From NCBI GenBank assembly GCA_020634615.1, contig JACKBI010000008.1:62001-126000 (forward strand): a stretch of 64,000 nucleotides of DNA, given 5' to 3'. Under the pieces are notes generated by a model. The model saw only the letters and a program-made list of their open reading frames with translations. It was not told the DNA's origin and did no database searches. Numbering within the stretch: position 1 is the stretch's first letter; every line of letters starts with the position of its first letter. This stretch comes from Anaerolineales bacterium (lineage in GTDB: Bacteria; Chloroflexota; Anaerolineae; JAAEKA01). A program made the position numbers and the translations under genes. Of the stretch, positions 59,047 to 64,000 are shown in pieces.

Positions 59047-59907
59047 ATGTCATCCGGCTTCGAGCGCCAAACCATTTTCACGCCGCTGGGTATCCGCTTC
59101 TGGGATCCCGCGACTGACGCCCAGATCGGGGACAACCTGCGCGTGCGCGCCTGGCCTGACGGAGCGACCGAACCGGTGCGCGATGCCTTCCGCACAGGCT
59201 CAGGTATTTACGCGTTTCAGGGGTTGCCCGGATTGCGCGATGTGGAGTATCCGTCGGATGATGGCAGTGCCAGCCCGCCGGTCTTGCAACGCTTTGTCGT
59301 GTCGGTAGAAGATCGCCAGCGGCGATTTCTGCCTGTTGTCATGCGCATCGACGCGCCGTTCCGCGGCATCTATCCCACCGCCGGCGCAGCCAGCCCGCCC
59401 GATGACAGCTTGCCTGGTTTCTATCTGTTCTCGGCGCCCTCACGGCCGGCGACGGCATTATCCGCCGTGCGGGCTGACCTGGTGCGCCAGTCCACCGGCC
59501 AGCCGGCGGCCTACGCCGTGCTCGAACTGGACGTCGAAGGCAGCGGCACGTGGCACGGCATCGCTGATGAGCGAGGCTGTGTAGTTGTTATGTTTCCCGT
59601 GCCACCTTTTCAGGCGACGCTGGGCAGTTCACCGCCCGGTCCGCAGGCGCCGCCCCAGGAGCAACAATGGCAGGTGACCGCGAGGGTTCTGTATGACCCG
59701 GCCAATCTGGAGACACCAGCGGGCGCTGCCTTGCCAGACCTACGCAGTATTCTGACGCAGGCGGCCGGCGCAGTATGGCCCGCGGCCGCCGGCCTGCCGG
59801 CTGCTGATCTGAGCGCTACCCTGAATTTTGGCCAGGACCTGATTCTGCAAACCACCGGTCTGGACGAAACCAGGTTGTTGATCGACACAGGCGCCGTTCT
59901 CCCGTAG
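59047..59907 (+). CDS. Accessory protein of the contractile injection locus
   Basis: A 286-residue protein with no clear family. It starts 'FERQTIFTPLGIRFWDPATDAQIGDNLRVRAW', and the first 100 residues look like a beta-sandwich. The middle ('YLFSAPSRPATALSAVRADLV', 'AVLELDVEGSGTWHGIADERGCVVVMFPVPPF') resembles carboxypeptidase-regulatory or transthyretin-like folds. Its position, 6 nt after DUF4255 and before sheath and tube, implies a structural or assembly role. A perfect 11-bp hairpin follows the stop (59929-59960). Confidence 0.6.
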   Translation: MSSGFERQTIFTPLGIRFWDPATDAQIGDNLRVRAWPDGATEPVRDAFRTGSGIYAFQGLPGLRDVEYPSDDGSASPPVLQRFVVSVEDRQRRFLPVVMRIDAPFRGIYPTAGAASPPDDSLPGFYLFSAPSRPATALSAVRADLVRQSTGQPAAYAVLELDVEGSGTWHGIADERGCVVVMFPVPPFQATLGSSPPGPQAPPQEQQWQVTARVLYDPANLETPAGAALPDLRSILTQAAGAVWPAAAGLPAADLSATLNFGQDLILQTTGLDETRLLIDTGAVLP

Positions 59908-59928
59908 ACGCGTCCGTCTGCACAGCAA

Positions 59929-59960
59929 GAAGCTGAGCCAGATCGGTGAGGCTCAGCTTC
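59929..59960 (+). repeat. Perfect hairpin before the sheath gene
   Basis: GAAGCTGAGCC (59929-59939) and GGCTCAGCTTC (59950-59960), 10-nt loop, no T run. It may lower readthrough or stabilise the sheath-tube mRNA end, so that the abundant sheath and tube are made at a different level. Confidence 0.7.
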
Positions 59961-60090
59961 GTACACGAGGCGCGGCGACTGCCAGCCTGCAAGGAAAACC
60001 CATGCCAAAGGGTCTGCCTTCAATCGAAGAGCACAGCGTCTTCCCGCAACCGTCGGGACTTTTCCGGGATCCACTTTAGGAGGTCGAACT

Positions 60091-61944
60091 ATGCCAGAGT
60101 ACCTTGCCCCAGGAGTGTACATCGAAGAGGTCAGTTTTCGCGCCAAGTCAATCGAGGGGGTCAGCACCAGCACTGCTGGCTTCGTTGGTCCGGCGCGTTA
60201 CGGGCCGACAAGTGGGGAGCCAGAGTTGCTGACCAGTTTCGCCGATTTTGAGCGAATCTACGGTGGCCTGGATCCGCTCGAATACGGCGGCGCCAGCGTG
60301 CCCAATTACCTGGCACACGGCGTGCGCGCCTTCTTTGAGGAAGGCGGCCGGCGACTCTACGTGTCGCGGGTCGAAGCCGGTGACGGTGTCGCCGCCAGCA
60401 CGGACAACCAGGACATCGACTCGCCGCCACCCGATCAGATCGACATAACCGCGCGCTTCCCAGGACGGGCCGGCAACATGCGCGTCACCTTCCTGCCGCG
60501 TGTCAGCGACAATTTGCTGACCAGCGACCCGGTGACCAGCACCGCGACCATCAAGCGCATCCAGCAGCATGACACCGTGCTGGTCATGGACACCGCCAGC
60601 CCGCCGACGGCAGTGCTGTATGATGTCGTGCGCGATGGCGACGACCTGGCTTTGCAGCAGCCGGGCGGCTCCATCGACCCAATCAGCAGCTTTGACCCGG
60701 ACACGCAGGAAGTGCGCCTGCTGACGGTCGACGTAGCGATTGAGCGACCGATCACGCGGCCAAAGCGACCCAAAGAGCGCTATACCCTGCCTGAAGTGCT
60801 GGAAGGTTTCAGCTTTCATCCCAACCACGGCAACTCGCTGACGGCCTACTTCGACACCGCTCCCGCATCGCGACGGCTGGCGCTGTATGTCCCCTTCGCC
60901 ATTGAGCCGGCTACCAACGCGCTGGACACCGGCGCTGAGATGGCAGAAGCGCTGCTCGGCACCGACGTACTGGAAGCGGTCGTCAGCACCAGCAGCACGG
61001 CTGAGGAGCGCCAACGTGTCTACCGGTTGGACGGCGGCACCGATGGCACGCTGCCCGGCGCGAGCGACTACGCCGGCGATTCGACCACTACGTCTAAGAC
61101 CGGTCTGGCAGCCCTGGAGGACTTGGAGGACATCAGCATCGTTGCGGCTCCCGGCTATTCTCAGGGCTACAGCAACGGCAACATCCTGCGGGTGGCCGGC
61201 ATACAGGCTTATCTGATCGCCCATTGCGAGCGGATGCGCTACCGGGTTGCAGTGCTGGACTCGCCGGATGATCAGACAGTGGGTGGCGTGCGCGCCTTCC
61301 GCGGCCAGGTCGATTCGACCCATGGCGCGATGTATTACCCGTGGGTCAAGGTGGTGGACCCGGTGACCGAAGACGAGTTGCTTCTGCCCCCCAGCGGCTT
61401 CGTGTCGGGCATCTATGCCCGCAACGATGTGGAAAAGGGTGTGCACAAGGCGCCGGCCAACGAGGTCGTGCGCATGGCAGTTGGCTTCGAATTTCTGCTC
61501 AACAAGGCGCAGCAGGACGTGCTCAACCCTGAGGGCGTCAACTGTTTCCGCTTCTTCGAAGGGCGCGGCTACCGGCTCTGGGGAGCGCGCACGATCAGCT
61601 CCGATCCCGAATGGAAGTACGTCAACGTGCGCCGCTACTTTGCCTATCTGGAGCGATCGCTGGAACGCGGCACACAGTGGATCGTGTTCGAAAACAACAG
61701 CGAACCGCTGTGGGCCAACGTGCGGCGGACGGTGGAAGACTTCCTGTTCAACGAGTGGAAGTCGGGTCATCTGATGGGCGACAAGCCACAGGAAGCGTAC
61801 TTTGTGCGCTGCGACCGCTCCACCATGACGCAAAACGACATCGACAACGGCCGGCTGATCTGCCTGATCGGCGTGGCGCCAGTGCGTCCGGCCGAGTTCG
61901 TGATCTTCCGCATCGGCCAGTGGACGGCGGATCGGCGCGGCTAG
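60091..61944 (+). CDS. Contractile tail sheath protein
   Basis: A 617-residue phage-like tail sheath. N terminus 'YLAPGVYIEEVSFRAKSIEGVSTSTAGFVGPARYGP' and 'AVRAFFEEGGRRLYVSRV'-like region are diagnostic. The C-terminal domain is conserved: 'FFEGRGYRLWGARTISSDPEWKYVNVRRYFAYLERSLERGTQWIVFENN', 'WKSGHLMGDKPQEAYFVRCD' and the end 'VAPVRPAEFVIFRIGQW'. It forms the outer contractile tube of phage tails, pyocins and injection systems. AGGAGG lies ahead of the ATG. The tube gene follows after 118 nt of repeats. Confidence 0.95.
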   Translation: MPEYLAPGVYIEEVSFRAKSIEGVSTSTAGFVGPARYGPTSGEPELLTSFADFERIYGGLDPLEYGGASVPNYLAHGVRAFFEEGGRRLYVSRVEAGDGVAASTDNQDIDSPPPDQIDITARFPGRAGNMRVTFLPRVSDNLLTSDPVTSTATIKRIQQHDTVLVMDTASPPTAVLYDVVRDGDDLALQQPGGSIDPISSFDPDTQEVRLLTVDVAIERPITRPKRPKERYTLPEVLEGFSFHPNHGNSLTAYFDTAPASRRLALYVPFAIEPATNALDTGAEMAEALLGTDVLEAVVSTSSTAEERQRVYRLDGGTDGTLPGASDYAGDSTTTSKTGLAALEDLEDISIVAAPGYSQGYSNGNILRVAGIQAYLIAHCERMRYRVAVLDSPDDQTVGGVRAFRGQVDSTHGAMYYPWVKVVDPVTEDELLLPPSGFVSGIYARNDVEKGVHKAPANEVVRMAVGFEFLLNKAQQDVLNPEGVNCFRFFEGRGYRLWGARTISSDPEWKYVNVRRYFAYLERSLERGTQWIVFENNSEPLWANVRRTVEDFLFNEWKSGHLMGDKPQEAYFVRCDRSTMTQNDIDNGRLICLIGVAPVRPAEFVIFRIGQWTADRRG

Positions 61945-61946
61945 CG

Positions 61947-62025
61947 GACGGTAAGCAGTAATCGGTATTCGGAAAGCAGTTTCACGCTGGTTTTCCGCAA
62001 TACGCATTATGCAGTACGCAATAGC
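61947..62025. repeat. Low-complexity spacer between sheath and tube genes
   Basis: Units GGTAAGCAGTAATCGGTATTC-like (20 bases or fewer each) on the left, and TACGCAATAC/TGCAGTACGCAATA units on the right. It resembles the arrays in the ilv operon spacers. Confidence 0.55.
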
Positions 62026-62062
62026 TGACTTGCCGCACAACATCGTGTGAGGAGAGTAACCC

Positions 62063-62515
62063 ATGGCTGAATTTCGAGAGCGCCCTTACGGCCAGTTCAA
62101 CTTCCTGGTCGACCTCGGCACTGGCGACACGGCCAGCGCGCAGGCCGGTTTCCAGGAGGTCAGCGGGCTGGGCATGGAGATCACCGTTGCGGAGTATCGC
62201 AACGGCAACGAAAAGGACAACGCGCCGCGCAAGATGACCGGCATGTACAAGGTGCCTGACATCACGCTCAAGCGTGGTGTCATCGGCGCCCTGGATCTGT
62301 ATGAGTGGCTGGACCAGGTGCGAGCCGGTTCGCAAGCCTCTCTGCGCACCATCACCGTCCAGCTCCAGAACGAGGACCACACCAGCGTGGTGATGGAGTG
62401 GAAGCTGACCAATGCCCGCCCGACCAAATACACGGGACCGTCGCTCAACGGCAAGGGCACCGATGTCGCGGTCGAGGAACTGGTGTTGGCCTGCGAGCGG
62501 ATTGACCTGGCGTGA
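62063..62515 (+). CDS. Contractile tail tube protein (gp19/Pvc1 type)
   Basis: A 150-residue inner tube protein: 'PYGQFNFLVDLGTG', 'AGFQEVSGLGMEITVAEYRNGNEKDNAPRKMTG', 'DITLKRGVIGALDLYEWLDQV' and 'EWKLTNARPTKYTGPSLNGKGTDVAVEELVLACERIDL' match the phage T4 gp19-like/Pvc1 family. It stacks in hexamers inside the sheath. A GAGGAGAG site precedes the ATG. The pair sheath-tube is the core of a contractile injection system. Confidence 0.95.
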   Translation: MAEFRERPYGQFNFLVDLGTGDTASAQAGFQEVSGLGMEITVAEYRNGNEKDNAPRKMTGMYKVPDITLKRGVIGALDLYEWLDQVRAGSQASLRTITVQLQNEDHTSVVMEWKLTNARPTKYTGPSLNGKGTDVAVEELVLACERIDLA

Positions 62516-62637
62516 GACAGTAATCAGTAAATGGTGAACAGTAATCGGAAACGATCGCTGCGCGTTGTGGCCGACCCATCTCTGGCAACTGATCACTGAT
62601 CACTGATCACTGATCACCGTCAACCGTTCACTGTAAC
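62516..62637. repeat. Low-complexity inverted array before the second sheath gene
   Basis: AGTAATCAGTAAATGG-type units (62518-62550) face CTGATCACTGATCACTGATC-type units (about 62590-62620), which are themselves nearly palindromic (TGATCA). Confidence 0.7.
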
Positions 62638-62642
62638 CCGAC

Positions 62643-64000
62643 ATGAACACCACCACCCTCCCACGCCTCCCCGGCGTCTACTTCCTTCCACCGACGCAGC
62701 CGGCAACGCTGGCGCTGCCCCGGCTGGACGTGGCCGCGTTTGTCGGCTTTGCCCAGCGCGGGCCGCTGCATACGCCGGTCGCTGTCGAGGATGTGGACAC
62801 CTATCGCGCGGTCTTCGGCGGCGACGTGCTGCTGGCGCGCGATGACGAGGCTGTGGTGGCGTCTGCCCGGACTGTGCGCGCACATCTGCCCGCTGCGGTG
62901 GCGGCTTTTTTCAAGAATGGTGGACGGCGTTGCTTCGTGGTGCGGGTGGCCGGCGAGACCGCATCGACGGCCCGGCTGCGCGTGCCAGGCCTGGTAGGTA
63001 TCGACAACGCCGGCGAGCCGCGGCTGGGATGGCTGCATGCCGGCTCGCCGGGAACATGGGCGGAGCAGCTTCGGCTGGCCAGCCGGCTGCGCCTGACTGC
63101 AATGCCTGCGAACGCCTTTGCGCTGCAGGACGATGGCAGCCTGCTCTGGAAGACGGGTAGCGCGCCACAGGCCATCCAGACCGGCGACCTGTTGCGGCTG
63201 GCTTTCGCGGACGGCCAGCAGTGGCTCTTCCCGGTGACCGGTCAACTGGCCTCCGCTGATCCGGAAACAGCGACGACCGTTACACTCTTTGCGACTCTGG
63301 CCTACGCCGTTCAGACCGAACTGGCAGCGCCGGGCAGCCACGAGGTAACCGCCGTCGCCCGGCTCACGCTGGATGGAACCGAAACGCTGGCAGCATCTGG
63401 CGATCTCTCGTCGGACAGCAGTGGGCTCGTTCTTCAGTTGTCAGGCGACGACGCTGGCCTTGTCCAGTCGGGTGACGTGCTGCGGCTTACCCTGGCGGGC
63501 GGCGAAGGCGTCCTGTTTCCGGTGACCGGCGTTCAGTCGCTGGGTGAGATCGGATCTCCGCCGGACGCACTGGTGGAACTTCGGGCGGCCAGCCTGCTGG
63601 CGTTGCCCGGGCAGGTTCTGCCAGCTGCTGGTCTGCCGGCGCTCATCCAGATTGACCGGTTGCGCTTCGATCAGCTCCTTTGGCTGGACAAGCAGCGGCT
63701 GCCAGCCGTCGAGGAGGTCGCGTTCAACGGAGGACACCCGCGGTACTGGGGCGAGGTAGCGCTGGCCGAGTCGAGTTTGCTGCGCAGCACACGTGCCAAC
63801 GGCGACGGTACCGAAGCTGCCGAAATCGCACGGCTGTACCGCGAGTTGCAGTCGGAACGGCGCAGCGAGCCGGGCCAGGCCACGGGAATCCCGACCGAGC
63901 GCAGCGGCGACCTGACTGCGCAGGCGCTGGCCGGCCTGCTGGCGCCGGTCGATGAGGCGCTGGCCAGCCTGACGTGGCTGCCGGTAGGAATGCTGGCGAT
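62643..64000 (+). CDS. Second sheath-like tail protein, truncated by the window end
   Basis: The frame starting ATG at 62643 is open to the end (at least 452 codons). Its N terminus 'LPRLPGVYFLPPTQPATLALPRLDVAAFVGFAQRGPLHTPVAVEDVDTYRAVFGG' and 'VAAFFKNGGRRCFVVRVAGE' match tail sheath proteins. It is followed by a long beta-rich region (about 120-400) without close likeness to the first sheath. The conserved C-terminal sheath domain is not reached. AFP/PVC systems often carry two or three sheath paralogues (Pvc2-4), and this may be one; the long middle region would then be an insertion. No clear ribosome site is seen just upstream. Confidence 0.8.
   Translation, partial: MNTTTLPRLPGVYFLPPTQPATLALPRLDVAAFVGFAQRGPLHTPVAVEDVDTYRAVFGGDVLLARDDEAVVASARTVRAHLPAAVAAFFKNGGRRCFVVRVAGETASTARLRVPGLVGIDNAGEPRLGWLHAGSPGTWAEQLRLASRLRLTAMPANAFALQDDGSLLWKTGSAPQAIQTGDLLRLAFADGQQWLFPVTGQLASADPETATTVTLFATLAYAVQTELAAPGSHEVTAVARLTLDGTETLAASGDLSSDSSGLVLQLSGDDAGLVQSGDVLRLTLAGGEGVLFPVTGVQSLGEIGSPPDALVELRAASLLALPGQVLPAAGLPALIQIDRLRFDQLLWLDKQRLPAVEEVAFNGGHPRYWGEVALAESSLLRSTRANGDGTEAAEIARLYRELQSERRSEPGQATGIPTERSGDLTAQALAGLLAPVDEALASLTWLPVGMLA

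Noticed and set aside
62516..62637. CRISPR-like short tandem repeats
   Set aside because: The units are contiguous or degenerate with no unique spacers of constant length and no cas genes.
58191..64000. Ordinary prophage
   Set aside because: Only tail-type genes and a DUF4255 cap are seen, with no integrase, capsid, terminase or lysis genes; the downstream part is outside the window, so this is provisional.

Overview
The window comes from a GC-rich bacterial chromosome that looks like a member of the Chloroflexota (Caldilineae/Anaerolineae-like). The grounds are a short HisG paired with HisZ, several secreted beta-rich proteins carrying a '(L/F)LPhh' motif, large multi-GAF sensor kinases, a BTAD-type regulator and many dispersed hairpin repeats. 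The lineage is an inference from gene content, not a search result. I found no rRNA, tRNA, transposase, integrase or CRISPR array.

Region 1 (1-10.2 kb) holds histidine biosynthesis in two blocks: the 3' end of hisZ with hisG and a GNAT gene, then hisA-hisF-hisI-hisE with a lipoprotein gene. A two-gene sensor kinase operon on the minus strand separates the blocks. Region 2 (10.2-22.5 kb) holds purine and pyrimidine entry genes (purA, purB, carA, HIT protein, carB) and, after a minus-strand secreted gene, a HAD-like gene overlapping purH. Region 3 (22.7-26 kb) is a large secreted multidomain protein.

Region 4 (26-45.6 kb) is a branched-chain amino acid supercluster: ilvB-ilvN-ilvC-leuA-gltB-leuC-leuD-(small ORF)-leuB, then a minus-strand DUF433/DUF5615 pair, then cimA, ilvD and a HAD-IB phosphatase. 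It begins with a complete attenuator: a consensus promoter, a 34-codon leader peptide rich in Leu/Val/Ile codons, mutually exclusive hairpins and an intrinsic terminator. Region 5 (45.7-56.7 kb) has a secreted CotH-kinase protein, the principal sigma factor with an Arg-rich small gene, a DksA/TraR-type protein, an S1-domain protein, a DUF5666-like protein, and a divergent Elp3 / Trm9-like methyltransferase pair that predicts an mcm5U34-type tRNA modification. Region 6 (56.9-64 kb) has a BTAD regulator followed by the start of a contractile injection system: small conserved ORF, DUF4255 protein, accessory protein, sheath, tube, and a second sheath-like protein running off the end.

Across the window, spacers and even coding regions (carB, gltB) hold low-complexity or palindromic repeats. 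The clearest is a 212-bp element with inverted terminal repeats that sits in frame inside carB. Promoters that can be read directly closely follow TTGACA-N17-TATAAT.
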